Shown one piece after another: positions 17,044 to 26,770 of a stretch of 48,630 nt of DNA. Source of the DNA: JBFJVZ01 sp041623895 (GTDB lineage: Bacteria; Planctomycetota; Planctomycetia; Pirellulales; Pirellulaceae). Both the position numbers and the translations under genes were made by a program. Location of the stretch: positions 1-48,630 of the forward strand of contig JBFJVZ010000003.1 in NCBI GenBank assembly GCA_041623895.1. Reading direction: 5' to 3'. Below the pieces are notes generated by a model. It was not told the DNA's origin and searched no databases. It was given only the letters and a program-made list of their open reading frames with translations. Each line of letters starts with the position of its first letter. Position 1 is the stretch's first letter.

Positions 17044-17745
17044 CTACGCGCCCAGCGACGGATCGCTGATACCGTTTTCGGCGAATCCCTTGCTTCTTAG
17101 CAAGCAGGCGTCGCAGTGACCGCAGGGCACACCTTCGGCGCCGGGATCGTAGCAGGAAAGTGTTAGCGAGTAATCGACGCCCAGTGACAGGCCTTTGGCG
17201 ATGATTTGTGCTTTGCTCAGATCGATTAGCGGCGTGTGGATTTGCATGCGACGATGGGCTTCAACGCCCGCTTTGGTGGCCAGATTTGCCATCGCTTGAA
17301 ATGCTTGAATGTATTCGGGCCGGCAGTCGGGATAGCCGCTGTAGTCCAAGGCATTGACGCCAATGAAGATGTCGGTTGAGCCGATCGTTTCAGCAAATGC
17401 AAGTGCCAGAGACAAGAAAATCGTGTTTCGAGCCGGCACGTAAGTCACCGGGATCGATCCATCGATCTGTTCGACTGAGTCGCTTTTGGGAACATCGATC
17501 GCCGTGTCGGTTAATGCTGATCCGCCGAATTGCGCGAGATTAATGTCAACCACTCGATGCGAAGCGGACTGCAACGACGCGGCCACCAATTCGCCGCGCT
17601 GAAGTTCATATTCGTGTCGCTGACCATATCGAAAGCTGATTGTGTGAGGCGTAAAACCTTCGTCACGAGCGATCGCCAGACAGGTCGCGCTATCTAACCC
17701 GCCGGAAAGCAAAACAACAGCCGGTCGCCCATCCGAATCAGTCAC
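17044..17745 (-). CDS. queC: 7-cyano-7-deazaguanine synthase
   Basis: QueC makes preQ0 from 7-carboxy-7-deazaguanine, ammonia and ATP in queuosine biosynthesis. The start chosen is GTG 17745 (233 residues); the longer frame to 17799 only overlaps the upstream gene. The ATP pyrophosphatase P-loop SGGLDS is at residues 14-19. The middle contains the family signature YVPARNTIFLSLALAFAE and GVNALDYSGYPDCRPEYI. The C-terminus has the zinc site CYDPGAEGVPCGHCDACLLR. All expected elements are present. The start overlaps the end of the upstream HD-nuclease gene by eight bases, so the two are probably co-transcribed. No other que gene is in the window. Confidence 0.95.
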   Translation of the reverse strand: MTDSDGRPAVVLLSGGLDSATCLAIARDEGFTPHTISFRYGQRHEYELQRGELVAASLQSASHRVVDINLAQFGGSALTDTAIDVPKSDSVEQIDGSIPVTYVPARNTIFLSLALAFAETIGSTDIFIGVNALDYSGYPDCRPEYIQAFQAMANLATKAGVEAHRRMQIHTPLIDLSKAQIIAKGLSLGVDYSLTLSCYDPGAEGVPCGHCDACLLRSKGFAENGISDPSLGA

Positions 17746-18742
17746 GTTTCTTCCACAACTTTCGACCGATCGATGGGTTATAGTTCGTCCAGTTGCCATC
17801 GGCCGCCACGTCGGTTTCGATCACGCTGGTAAACGAAGATAGCTTGGCATCAAGATTATCGATGTGGTGTAGCGCCACGGCTTCCAAGGTGACCGGGATT
17901 TTCGGACTGCCAAATTCCAGTTGGCCGTGGTGGCTGATGATCATATGCTCTAGGTGTAGGCGAAGTTCCGTTGGAACTGGATCGCCACTCGCGTTCAACT
18001 GGTCCATCTTTTCTCCCAGCATCTGAACGCCGATCATGATGTGTCCAATCAGTTGGCCGCGGTCGGTATAAGAGATTTCGCCGCCGGCCGACAGCTCTTC
18101 GATTTTTCCCAGATCGTGCAAAAAAGCTCCCATCAGCAGCAGCTCGCCGTCAAGTTGGGGATAGCGAGGGGCAATCAACTGCACAAGTTCCATCAAGTCA
18201 ACCGTGTGGGCCAATAGTCCACCGGGATAGGCATGGTGGTTGGAGACCGCGGCGGCCGCGTAGCGAAGTTTGGCCATCAGGTCGTCATCGCCCAGGAATC
18301 CTTCGCCCAGTCGGCGGAGGTGAACATTCCGCAAGCCGCTGATCAGCTCATTCAAGCGGGCCACCAGCCGATCAGACTTGGCAGCATCAAATCGCTCAAA
18401 GTCGGCTGGGTCGACATCAGATGGATTCAGCCGCGTCACCTCGGAAACGATAGCTTGCAGCGATCCGTTGTGGATTTGAGTACGGCCACGAACCAGCACG
18501 TAGTCGCCGCGGTCAAAGGACTCGAACATCTTCTCGTCGGCGTTCCACAGCATTCCCGCGATCGTTCCGGATCGATCGGCCAGACGCATCAAAATGTATT
18601 TGCTGCCTTGCCGGTTTACTCGCAACTGTTTATCAGCGGCCCGAAACGACTGTTCGAATTGCTGGCCTTCGACGAGATCCAAAATCGGTGTGCGATTCAC
18701 GGGTAACTCTTGTGGTCCGCGAGGGAAGGGGAGGGCGGTCAT
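17738..18742 (-). CDS. OB-fold/HD-domain 3'-5' exoribonuclease, YhaM family
   Basis: The protein has 334 residues from ATG 18742; GTG 18700 is an alternative. The N-terminal 120 residues form an OB-fold nucleic-acid-binding domain (LMRLADRSGTIAGMLW, GDYVLVRGRTQI). The rest is an HD phosphohydrolase domain with NHHAYPGGLLAHTVDLMELV and LLMGAFLHDLGKIEEL, followed by HMIISHHG and EAVALHHIDNLDAK. This is the layout of YhaM, a 3'-5' exoribonuclease. Length and domain order are close to family norms. It lies directly upstream of queC, which is probably transcribed from the same promoter. Confidence 0.88.
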   Translation of the reverse strand: MTALPFPRGPQELPVNRTPILDLVEGQQFEQSFRAADKQLRVNRQGSKYILMRLADRSGTIAGMLWNADEKMFESFDRGDYVLVRGRTQIHNGSLQAIVSEVTRLNPSDVDPADFERFDAAKSDRLVARLNELISGLRNVHLRRLGEGFLGDDDLMAKLRYAAAAVSNHHAYPGGLLAHTVDLMELVQLIAPRYPQLDGELLLMGAFLHDLGKIEELSAGGEISYTDRGQLIGHIMIGVQMLGEKMDQLNASGDPVPTELRLHLEHMIISHHGQLEFGSPKIPVTLEAVALHHIDNLDAKLSSFTSVIETDVAADGNWTNYNPSIGRKLWKKRD

Positions 18743-18992
18743 TGACTGCAGGCAGCTAAGGATGGCAATTGCAGCGGTTGATTGACAAGGCCCAGTCTAG
18801 TATGCCCAAGTTCCACAAGCTTGGACCCCCGGGGCTGCGGGGATCGACCGGTCGGCTCAGAATCTCAAGTTTGGCTGCTGGGAAAGATTGTGAATCCGTG
18901 GTTTTGTCGTGGATCGCACGGATTGGCAATCTGTGCGGAAAAATAGGCCGTTCGCATCCGATTGGCTTATCCTTGTCGGTCGAAGTTTTGTC

Positions 18993-18998
18993 TATACT
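18993..18998 (+). promoter_or_regulatory. Possible -10 box of a leaderless transcript
   Basis: TATACT lies six bases before ATG 19005. A TTGTCG at 18973-18978 could be a -35 element, but the 14-base spacer is shorter than usual. Transcription from this site would begin at or next to the ATG, and no Shine-Dalgarno sequence is present. Confidence 0.3.
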
Positions 18999-19004
18999 GG
19001 GCAA

Positions 19005-19697
19005 ATGTCCGATGCAGCTTCACCCATTACAATGCATCCCTCGTCAGTCAATCTCGTACGCTCATCACATTCTTGGACCGAGGCTGATAGTGCAGCAGGT
19101 TTTGTGCTTCGCTATTTAACGCCGATGCGGCGCCAGTTGGCGTCGGTCCTGGGTTCCAATTATGAAGCGGACGAGAGTTTGAAGATATTGCTTGCGCACT
19201 TGGTGTCCGCCGGGTTCGGTGAGCACAAGCGTGGCAAACTCCGTGATTTTCTGATTCGCGGTGTTCGTTCGTGCGCGAAAGCAAGACTAGCCGAAATGCC
19301 GGAAAAAGATCGCCCCCCGGCAAAGTTGGAGGGCGTTACGCCGCTATCGCAGGAATGGTTGAACTATTGGCGTGATTGTTTGATGGAACGCGCTTGGCGT
19401 GCGTTGGAGCGGTACGAGCACGCTCACCCCGATAGCCCGGTATACTCCGTACTGTTTGCGATCAAGGCGAATCCTAAGCTCACGACGACGCAACTCGTGC
19501 AGCAAGTCACCAAGGAATCGGGAGTCGAAGTCGACGACGAAGTGGTCAATCGATCCTTGGTGATCGCAAAATCAATGTTTGCTCAATTGATTGCCGATGA
19601 AGTCGTGGAAACACTGGAGGGTCCAACGAAAGATGACGTCAAGCAGGAAATCAAGCTGCTGGGAATGACGGGCTCATTTGAGGGTCTCATGATTTAG
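19005..19697 (+). CDS. Divergent ECF-sigma-factor-like protein of planctomycetes
   Basis: From ATG 19005 the protein has 230 residues; the frame extends upstream to 18909 but that part looks non-coding. ATG 19032 is an alternative. The sequence is helical and resembles the planctomycete sigma-70-like group, with segments such as KLRDFLIRGVRSCAKARLAE, WLNYWRDCLMERAWRALERY and a C-terminal helix-turn-helix-like part ending ELIADEV-type (MFAQLIADEVVETLEGPT). The typical ECF region 2 and 4 signatures are weak. It may be a sigma factor, or a protein derived from one. A TATACT box ends six bases before the ATG, so the mRNA may be leaderless. Confidence 0.6.
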   Translation: MSDAASPITMHPSSVNLVRSSHSWTEADSAAGFVLRYLTPMRRQLASVLGSNYEADESLKILLAHLVSAGFGEHKRGKLRDFLIRGVRSCAKARLAEMPEKDRPPAKLEGVTPLSQEWLNYWRDCLMERAWRALERYEHAHPDSPVYSVLFAIKANPKLTTTQLVQQVTKESGVEVDDEVVNRSLVIAKSMFAQLIADEVVETLEGPTKDDVKQEIKLLGMTGSFEGLMI

Positions 19698-20034
19698 CGA
19701 CATGTACCAAGGTGACCGGACAACCCCAACAGGGACAGGATTATTTCCAGGCCGCGCCGGATCTGGTCGCAATCCATCGGGCTGACGTTTCCCATTTTTT
19801 GCCGATCAACTTGTGGAAGTGCCGCGAGAGGCGGCGAATTGACGCGTTTGCCCTCAATCCTCGCCCTGGAAACACAGGTCACGCCAGACGATAATATCTT
19901 TGCAGGTAAGCCAAATTGGAGGCGCTTGCCGCGCCAATAAACCGATGCCCGCAAGACAGCGATCTGAATGTCTGCATGGCACCGCCATTGGTCCCACCAG
20001 GCATGCGACTCGCATCCAAACAAAAAATCGCGAC
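19698..20034. other. Intergenic region without a recognised gene
   Basis: No convincing gene is seen on either strand. The upstream extension of the next gene's frame (to 19900) has the composition of non-coding sequence. An imperfect hairpin with ATTGG/CCAAT ends lies at 19915-19938. The promoter of the cytochrome gene should be here but is not recognisable. Confidence 0.5.
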
Positions 20035-21060
20035 ATGGAGCGGAATGTCTTGATGTTAATACGTTACCTGATCGTCGCATCGGTTTGTTTTCTTGGTTCG
20101 GGCATTGTGCGTGGAGAGGAAGGCGATTCTCCGCTGGATGACGACGGGCGCATCGTCAACTTCCAGCGAGATGTCGCGCCGATTTTTGTGGCCCGATGCT
20201 TGGAGTGTCATGGCCCGGAGGAAGCGAAGAATGATTTTCGTGTTGACGATGTCGACACAGTGATGCAGTACGTCGAGCCCGAAGACTTGGAATCAAGCAC
20301 GATGTACGTGGATTATTTGATCACGGAAAGCGAAGACGAATTGATGCCGCCGCCGAAGCACGGCGGTCCGTTATCGGCCAGTGAATTGGCGTTGATTCGA
20401 GTGTGGATTGAGGAAGGCGCGGTCTGGCCGGAGGATGCTGTGGTGGCGGCCGCTGAGGAAGTTGCCGCACCGGTGGCACAACCAAAGCCCGCATCCCGCC
20501 CACTGACGCTGGCGGAGAGGATTTGGGCGTTTCAGGGATTTTTGCATCCGGCGACCGTTCATTTCCCTATTGCGCTATTATTGTTCGGTGCATTCTTTGT
20601 TGTATTAGGTTGGAAGTGGCCATCGGTGGGCACGCAAATTCCCTTGGCTTGCCTGCTACTGGGTGCACCCGCGGCGGCCGCAGCCACCTTGATGGGATGG
20701 TCGTTTGCAAGCGAGCAAGGTTATGCGGGATGGACCACCGTGGATTTTGAAAGTGACGTATTTTGGCACCGCTGGAGTGGTGTTATCGTCGCGATCCTCT
20801 CCTTGTTGCTGGCCGTCGTCGCTTTGTTGGCCATTCGCAAAGAAGACTCTAAGTTGACTGCTGTCTGGAAAGTTGGATTAATCGTGGTGGCATTGATGGT
20901 TGGAGCCGTTGGCCACCAGGGTGGCGAATTGAGCTACGGTCATGACTTCTATCCCAAAGCGTTCCGCATCTTGCTCGGTACGCAGGAAGATCAGTCAAAA
21001 CAAAGTACGGATGTTGCCACTGCCGAGGGATCTGTGGCCGCGAAAGCAAGCGTGAAGTAA
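20035..21060 (+). CDS. Planctomycete-type cytochrome c fused to a DUF2231-like membrane domain
   Basis: ATG 20035 gives 341 residues; ATG 20053 is an equally good start. A signal peptide (IVASVCFLGSGIVRG) is followed by a single-heme domain with CLECH in the setting FVARCLECHGPEEAKNDFRV, which is typical of the PSC1 (Planctomycete cytochrome C) family. A Pro/Ala linker leads to four hydrophobic helices (starting LHPATVHFPIALLLFGAFF), the DUF2231 pattern with its conserved HPATVHFP. The protein is thus a membrane-anchored c-type cytochrome in the periplasm, probably an electron carrier. Such fusions recur in planctomycetes and their partner is unknown. The heme-ligating His is present. Confidence 0.85.
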   Translation: MERNVLMLIRYLIVASVCFLGSGIVRGEEGDSPLDDDGRIVNFQRDVAPIFVARCLECHGPEEAKNDFRVDDVDTVMQYVEPEDLESSTMYVDYLITESEDELMPPPKHGGPLSASELALIRVWIEEGAVWPEDAVVAAAEEVAAPVAQPKPASRPLTLAERIWAFQGFLHPATVHFPIALLLFGAFFVVLGWKWPSVGTQIPLACLLLGAPAAAAATLMGWSFASEQGYAGWTTVDFESDVFWHRWSGVIVAILSLLLAVVALLAIRKEDSKLTAVWKVGLIVVALMVGAVGHQGGELSYGHDFYPKAFRILLGTQEDQSKQSTDVATAEGSVAAKASVK

Positions 21061-21142
21061 CGTTCAATCAGATAAGATTGAACTCCCGCATTGCCTGATT
21101 CTAAGCCTCGGTGCTGTGGGGCGGCGAAGCAAATACGGAAAC

Positions 21143-23335
21143 ATGCCAGTGTCCAAAAAGCATTCAAACAAGAAGAAACAGCCGAAGGCAATGCAGGCGG
21201 AGCTGCCTGAGAATCGTTTTCTTAATCGCGAACTGAGTTGGCTTCAATTCAACCAGCGTGTCCTGGATCAGGCTGCGGATGAATCACTTCCGCTGCTTGA
21301 ACGCGCAAAGTTTCTAGCGATCTGTAGTTCGAATTTGGACGAGTTCATGATGGTGCGCATCGGCGGGCTGATGCTTCATCAAAACTCGATGGCTCGCGAT
21401 CCTGCCGGGCTGACCGTAGCCGAGCAACTGCAAGATGTCTTGGCGATGTGCCAAATCTTCGTGCAGCGTCAGTACGAACTGCTCAATCAGACACTGCAGC
21501 GACAGCTGTCCGCGGCCGGGATTCTCCGCATGGACTTAAACGACTGCAGCGATCTGCAGTTGGAGGCCGCTGAAGCCAGGTTCCGAGACGAGATTTCTGC
21601 GGTATTATCCCCACAGGCATTATCCAACCGGCCGTTTCCCTTGTTGGGCGGATTGGGAATGTATCTCTGCGTCCGGTTGCGGCGTGAAGATGATCCGCAG
21701 CAGCAAGCCGATGTCGATGCGGTTGCCGAGTCACCCTGGCAATTCGCAGTGATTCCCTTGGGCAAGAGTCTGCCCAGAATGATCCCGCTGCCTTGTGAAC
21801 AGGGGCACGCCTACATCCTGTTAGAAGATCTGGTCAGCCACTTTGTTGATGACTTTTTTCCGGGCCGCGAAGTGATTGAATGTGTGCCGTTTCGCGTCAC
21901 CAGAAATGCCGACGTTGCACTTCGTGAAGACGAAGCGGCTGATTTGTTGTCGGGCATGACAGAGGTCTTGGAAAGCAGACGAGTGTCTCGAGCCGTACGC
22001 CTGGAATATGGCTCCGATGCCAGCGACGCGGTTGTTTCTTTGTTGTCGGAGTCGCTGCAAACATCAAACCAGAATCTGTTTTCGATTCCTGGACCCATCG
22101 ATTTAACCCACTTGTTTTCGCTGCATTCGCTGGAAGGTTTTGACGCGCTAAGAGATGAGGCTTGGCCCGGCCAGTCAACGCCCGGAATTGACCCGGGTGA
22201 AAGTATTTTCGAGACGATCGCCGGCGGTGACATCCTGTTGGTACATCCGTACGAGAGATTTGATCCTGTTGTCAGACTGATAGAAGAGGCGGCTGACGAC
22301 GAAGGCGTCTTGGCCATCAAGCAAATTCTTTATCGGACCAGCCGCAACAGTCCGATTGTCGCTGCTTTGAAACGCGCCGCTGAACAGGGAAAGTATGTTT
22401 CCGTCATCGTTGAGTTGAAGGCAAGATTTGACGAACAGCGAAACATCGATTGGGCACGCGAAATGGAGCAGGCGGGCGTCCAAGTGATCTATGGAATCCG
22501 AGGACTGAAGACGCATGCAAAAGTCTGCATCATTGTGCGGCGAGAATCACAAGGATTGATGCGCTACCTGCACTTCGGTACCGGCAATTACAATGAAGTG
22601 ACTGCCAAGTTGTATAGCGATGTGTCGCTACTAACTTGCGATGGAGTTTTGGGCGCAGATGCGACCGCCTTCTTCAATGCGGTAACCGGTGCCAGCCAGC
22701 CGCAACAGATGCAAGAACTGGCGGTCGCTCCGACAACGCTGCGAAAAAGAATCCTGGCCTTGATCAATGCGGAAACGCAGCGTTCACTGCAAGGCCAGCG
22801 GGGTGAAATCATCGCCAAACTGAACTCGCTGGTCGATACCGAGGTCATCGACGCTCTGTATCGCGCCAGCCAAGCCGGCGTGAAAATTCGCCTCAATATT
22901 CGCGGAACCTGCTGTTTGAAACCCGGTGTGAAGGGACTCAGCGAATCGATTGAAGTGGTGTCGATCGTTGATCGGTTTTTGGAGCACGCCAGAATCATCT
23001 ACTTCGCTCATGGCGGAGCAGATCAGGTCTTCATCAGTAGTGCCGACTGGATGCCGCGCAACCTGGACCGTCGTGTTGAATTGCTGGTCCCCGTGAACGA
23101 TTCGGCTTGTCGCAACAAATTGCTCGACACGCTCCGTGTTTACCACCGCGACAACCAAAATGCCTGGCGAATGTCGCCTGATGGCCGGTACGTGCGAGCA
23201 ACCCCTGGCAAGAACGAAAATCCCATCCGTGCACAACGCTTGCTATACGATCGTGCGATCGAGGCCATGAAGACCGACCAGCAAAGCAGCCGGACCGCCT
23301 TCCAGACTCATCGCGCGCGACGCGGGGATGCGTGA
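21143..23335 (+). CDS. ppk1: Polyphosphate kinase 1
   Basis: PPK1 reversibly transfers the terminal phosphate of ATP to polyphosphate. ATG 21143 is preferred (730 residues); the frame reaches GTG 21116. The N-domain begins RFLNRELSWLQFNQRVLDQA, a family hallmark. The head domain with SSNLDEFMMVRIGGL follows. The catalytic domains contain LVHPYERFDPVVRLIEEAA, IKQILYRTS, VELKARFDEQRNI, and GLKTHAKVCIIVRRE with the active-site His. RYLHFGTGNYNEVTAKLYSD and SSADWMPRNLDRRVE complete the pattern. All motifs expected for an active enzyme are present. It is not clustered with a ppx gene here. Confidence 0.96.
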   Translation: MPVSKKHSNKKKQPKAMQAELPENRFLNRELSWLQFNQRVLDQAADESLPLLERAKFLAICSSNLDEFMMVRIGGLMLHQNSMARDPAGLTVAEQLQDVLAMCQIFVQRQYELLNQTLQRQLSAAGILRMDLNDCSDLQLEAAEARFRDEISAVLSPQALSNRPFPLLGGLGMYLCVRLRREDDPQQQADVDAVAESPWQFAVIPLGKSLPRMIPLPCEQGHAYILLEDLVSHFVDDFFPGREVIECVPFRVTRNADVALREDEAADLLSGMTEVLESRRVSRAVRLEYGSDASDAVVSLLSESLQTSNQNLFSIPGPIDLTHLFSLHSLEGFDALRDEAWPGQSTPGIDPGESIFETIAGGDILLVHPYERFDPVVRLIEEAADDEGVLAIKQILYRTSRNSPIVAALKRAAEQGKYVSVIVELKARFDEQRNIDWAREMEQAGVQVIYGIRGLKTHAKVCIIVRRESQGLMRYLHFGTGNYNEVTAKLYSDVSLLTCDGVLGADATAFFNAVTGASQPQQMQELAVAPTTLRKRILALINAETQRSLQGQRGEIIAKLNSLVDTEVIDALYRASQAGVKIRLNIRGTCCLKPGVKGLSESIEVVSIVDRFLEHARIIYFAHGGADQVFISSADWMPRNLDRRVELLVPVNDSACRNKLLDTLRVYHRDNQNAWRMSPDGRYVRATPGKNENPIRAQRLLYDRAIEAMKTDQQSSRTAFQTHRARRGDA

Positions 23336-23654
23336 TCATCTCCAAAACGTCCATGTTTTCCGGGCTTGATTCTGGGGGGCTCTGATAGTTTGGGAGTGAT
23401 AAGATAACCGTCGAAAACGACTTGGATCGCGCGCATTGAGCAGTAACGGCGGTTAAAGCACCATTATTGGTTCGTTTTTCAGGCGACGTATCGCTCCTTT
23501 GGCGGCTTTTGATAGGAAGATCTTTCCCTCCAGGGCCGTGGTAACCGCAGAGTCGGCGTTTCCGCCTGAAAATGAGTTCGATAACATATTTGTGGTGGGA
23601 TCGGCGGCAACTGCTGGCCCACGTCACCATGTTTACCAAGTCACCGGATTTTAT
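23336..23654. other. Intergenic region without a recognised gene
   Basis: The gap after ppk1 shows no supported gene. The frame of the following gene is open back to 23499, but those 52 codons precede its signal peptide and look non-coding. No clear terminator or promoter was recognised. Confidence 0.5.
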
Positions 23655-25700
23655 ATGAGCATCTTGCCTCGTCTACTTCTTCGGCGCCATCAATTGGCGG
23701 TTCTGGCGTGCTTCACGGTGACTCTGGGATTGAGTGTGTCGATGGCCGTGGGCCTGACGGCGCAAGATTCTGCGGCAGCCGAAAACACGGCAGCCGATAA
23801 CGCGGAACCGGCGGACGACAAGAAACCTCCGCCAGCAAAAGCCGCGGCTTTTGTACCGGCCACTGATCTGCTGCCGCAAAGCACCGCGGGCTTTTTGCGG
23901 ATCCCGAACTTTCCTGACTTTATCGACGCCTGGGAAAAGACGCATATCGGGATGTTGGCGGAAGAACCGTCGATGCAGCCGTTTCTGGAGACACAGAAAA
24001 AGCGTGCCAAGAACTTTTTAAACTCCGTCGACAATACGATTGGGGTTCGCCCGGAAGACTTGTACGAGATTGCTTCGGGAGAAGTGGTTGGTGCCTGGTT
24101 GCCGTTTGAGAACGATCAGCGGCGTCCCTTCGCCGTTTGTTTGATCGTTGACGTTCGCGGCTTGCGTCAGAAAGCGGACGATGTTTTGGTCCAGATTGAC
24201 AAGGACTTGAAGGCCGGCGGCGCGACCAGAAATGACGTCGAATACCGCGGCGAGACCATTCGTGTTTACACGACCAAGCCCAAACCGGGGCAACTAAAGA
24301 TTGACGAAATCGCGGTCACTCTCAACGACGATCGTATCATTGCCGCTGACCGCGAGACGGTCGTGCAGGATCTGCTGGATGCTGTTGCCGGAAAGCCGAA
24401 AGATAAACCGCTTAGTGAGCTGGACATTTTTCAAAAGGTGCTGGATGTTTCCCGCGAGGCGATTAAACAGCCCTCCCAAAAGGACGGTGGAACGGTTGGG
24501 ATCGAATGGTTTGCCAAGCCCTTCCCGATGGGTCGGATCCTCCGCGAATTATTTGAAGTCGAACGTGGAAACGATATCGACGTCCTCAAGCTTTTGGAGG
24601 GACAGGGGTTCGATGCGGTTAAATCGCTTGGTGGTATCTTCGTGATGGCGGGAAAGAAATTCGATTTCTTGCACCGTGGATTCATCTATGCACCGGGTGC
24701 TGAGGAAGCGAAAGCCAAGTTTGTCAAAGGTGCCCGGATGTTGAATTTTCCCAACGAACTGCCGAATGGAATCCCAGCTTGGGTGCATCCGGAAAGCGGC
24801 ACCTTCAATCGTGTTAATTTGAAAATGGAGGATGCTTTTTGGGCCTCAGAGTCGTTGATTAATGAGGCGTTTGGCGACGAGATCTTTCGCCCCATGATCG
24901 AAGGAATCAAGGAGGACGAAGAGGGCCCGCAGATCGACTTGGAAAAAGAATTCTTTCCCAATTTGGATGATCAACTGATACTGATCACTGACAACACCAC
25001 TCCTGTGGATATCGATTCCGACAGAATGCTGGCTGCGATTCGCATCAAAAATGCTGCTGCGGTTAAGCAAGCGATTCGTAAGGCGATGGAGGTGGAGCCG
25101 GACGCGACTTTGCTGGACGTTCTGCCGGGCGTCGAAATATGGCGCGTCCAACGTGGTGAATCCGACGATGACTTTGAAGCGGAATTGCTTGAACTGGGGC
25201 TGGAACCGGAGCCCGGTGGGAACAATGATCCGCCACCGCTGCTCCATCATTGGGCGATTGCCACTGTCGATAAAGGTCCGGGATCCGATTTTCCCTATCT
25301 GCTGTTCTCCAGCCATCCCGATTTGCTGGTGCTGGTGGCCAAACGAATTCAAAATGGCGCGAAGGATGCATTGGCCGACGTCGATGCGATCAAGAATATC
25401 ATGACCGCGCAAAAGGAATTGGGCGCGAAAGAGGTTTGCTTTGACCGCGTGACACGACTGAAGGATTCATTACGCGTCAAGTATGAGCTTCTGCGGCAAA
25501 ACAAATTGAAGGACAGCGATTCGGTTATGGCTTCGTTGCTGCGCCGCGTCGTTGAGGACGAGGAAGGCGGTGAGCCCGATCCGCTGAACGCAAAAGCGCT
25601 GCCGCAGCTGAAGGAAATCGAGCACCATTTTCGTGACGGCGGAAGCTTCTACGAAACGACCAAAGATGGTTGGCTGATCAACGGCTTCTATTTGCGATAA
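23655..25700 (+). CDS. Secreted protein of unknown function, planctomycete-conserved type
   Basis: ATG 23655 gives 681 residues and puts a signal peptide at the N-terminus (LAVLACFTVTLGLSVSMAVG). An Ala/Pro-rich linker follows, then a large globular region starting LLPQSTAGFLRIPNFPDFID. It has repeated alpha/beta features (RRPFAVCLIVDVRGL, DDRIIAADRETVVQDLLDAV, DQLILITDNTTPVDID). The layout, with reference to an amount used in the cell and a check of thresholds, resembles planctomycete exported proteins that have no assigned function; no catalytic motif is evident. Its stop lies 64 bases from that of the convergent DHH gene. Confidence 0.75.
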   Translation: MSILPRLLLRRHQLAVLACFTVTLGLSVSMAVGLTAQDSAAAENTAADNAEPADDKKPPPAKAAAFVPATDLLPQSTAGFLRIPNFPDFIDAWEKTHIGMLAEEPSMQPFLETQKKRAKNFLNSVDNTIGVRPEDLYEIASGEVVGAWLPFENDQRRPFAVCLIVDVRGLRQKADDVLVQIDKDLKAGGATRNDVEYRGETIRVYTTKPKPGQLKIDEIAVTLNDDRIIAADRETVVQDLLDAVAGKPKDKPLSELDIFQKVLDVSREAIKQPSQKDGGTVGIEWFAKPFPMGRILRELFEVERGNDIDVLKLLEGQGFDAVKSLGGIFVMAGKKFDFLHRGFIYAPGAEEAKAKFVKGARMLNFPNELPNGIPAWVHPESGTFNRVNLKMEDAFWASESLINEAFGDEIFRPMIEGIKEDEEGPQIDLEKEFFPNLDDQLILITDNTTPVDIDSDRMLAAIRIKNAAAVKQAIRKAMEVEPDATLLDVLPGVEIWRVQRGESDDDFEAELLELGLEPEPGGNNDPPPLLHHWAIATVDKGPGSDFPYLLFSSHPDLLVLVAKRIQNGAKDALADVDAIKNIMTAQKELGAKEVCFDRVTRLKDSLRVKYELLRQNKLKDSDSVMASLLRRVVEDEEGGEPDPLNAKALPQLKEIEHHFRDGGSFYETTKDGWLINGFYLR

Positions 25701-25764
25701 CGAACGGGGTCCCTGAACTGGCCCCTTCCGCAGGCCCTCCCAGTGTTACCGCAGCAGTTGCCTC

Positions 25765-26763
25765 TCAACTCAAGTCCAGGGCGGCTTGTAGTTTTTCGAT
25801 CACCACCGGCAGGACTCGTTCCTGGACTTCTTTCAGTGTCCCTTCTTGAAAAGCGCCCGCCGCTGCTTTGTGGCCGCCACCGCCGAACAGCTGGGCAATC
25901 TCGTTACAGTCCATCTCGCAGCGACTGCGAAAACTCAGTTTAAATCCGCCCCGTAGCTGGCCGACAAAGATCACAGCGGCTTTGGTGTTTTCCACGGCCA
26001 ACGTCAGATTGATCGCATCTTCGGTATCACTGGGCTCAGCGCCCATCGCCGCGAAATCTTCTTTTTCCACATAGGTATGCATCAGCGCGCCGTCAAGTTC
26101 TGATTTTGTTCGCGACAAAATCAGACCTCTCAGGCGGAGGCGACCGAGCGTATCTCGTTCGTACAAGTCCGCGTAGACTTCGCTGGGAACCACGCCCACG
26201 TCGACCAATCGTGCGATCACGCGGTAGGTTTCGGGAGTCACGCTGCCGAATCGAAACCAACCGGTATCGGTGGCAATTGCCGCAAACAGGGGCACGGCAA
26301 GCGAACGAGTCAAAGAAACGTTCAAGGCATCGGCTGCTTGGACCACCAAATGGCCGGTCGCTTCGGCTTGGTAGTCCTTGTACATCGTGGCGCCCAGGTC
26401 GTCTTCGCCGACGTGATGATCGACAACGATTTTGTCGCAGCTAGCTGCCCGGAACACGTCACCCATATCGCCAAGCTGGGCCCAGGCGCTCGTGTCCAGG
26501 ACCATCATACAGTCGGCCGAGATGTCTTCCGCCTGCACGTCGTCGCCAAGTACTTCAATGTTTCCCGCAGGGTCCAGGAATTGCAGCGAGGTTGGTGTGC
26601 GATGGGCGTTGATGATGCGTACGTCTTTACCCGCCGCTCGCAGCACTTCTGCCATGCCCAGTTCACTTCCCAAGGCGTCACAGTCGGGCCGAATATGGCT
26701 GACCAAAACAAACGACTGGTAATGACTAATCTGCTCAACGAAGGCTTTCCAGTTGACACCCAT
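25765..26763 (-). CDS. DHH/DHHA1 phosphoesterase, NrnA-like
   Basis: ATG 26763 gives 332 residues; the open frame to 26823 overlaps ribF and is not used. AAGGA lies about 13 bases upstream. Motifs of the DHH family are present in order: SHIRPDCDALGSELGM (about residue 22), MMVLDTSA, IVVDHHVGEDDLG and the C-terminal DHHA1 site AQLFGGGGHKAAAGA. NrnA-type enzymes degrade short oligoribonucleotides and dephosphorylate 3'-phosphoadenosine 5'-phosphate. The gene starts seven bases after the ribF stop, so the two form an operon. Which substrate is preferred cannot be read from the sequence. Confidence 0.9.
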   Translation of the reverse strand: MGVNWKAFVEQISHYQSFVLVSHIRPDCDALGSELGMAEVLRAAGKDVRIINAHRTPTSLQFLDPAGNIEVLGDDVQAEDISADCMMVLDTSAWAQLGDMGDVFRAASCDKIVVDHHVGEDDLGATMYKDYQAEATGHLVVQAADALNVSLTRSLAVPLFAAIATDTGWFRFGSVTPETYRVIARLVDVGVVPSEVYADLYERDTLGRLRLRGLILSRTKSELDGALMHTYVEKEDFAAMGAEPSDTEDAINLTLAVENTKAAVIFVGQLRGGFKLSFRSRCEMDCNEIAQLFGGGGHKAAAGAFQEGTLKEVQERVLPVVIEKLQAALDLS

Positions 26764-26770
26764 GAAAGTT

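Noticed and set aside
19694..20080. 128-codon minus-strand frame before the cytochrome gene
   Set aside because: Composition rich in Cys, Arg and Trp without a pattern, and it overlaps the signal peptide of the cytochrome gene.
25706..25725. GGGG...CCCC hairpin between convergent genes as a bidirectional terminator
   Set aside because: The stem is short with a bulge, and no T-run follows on either strand.
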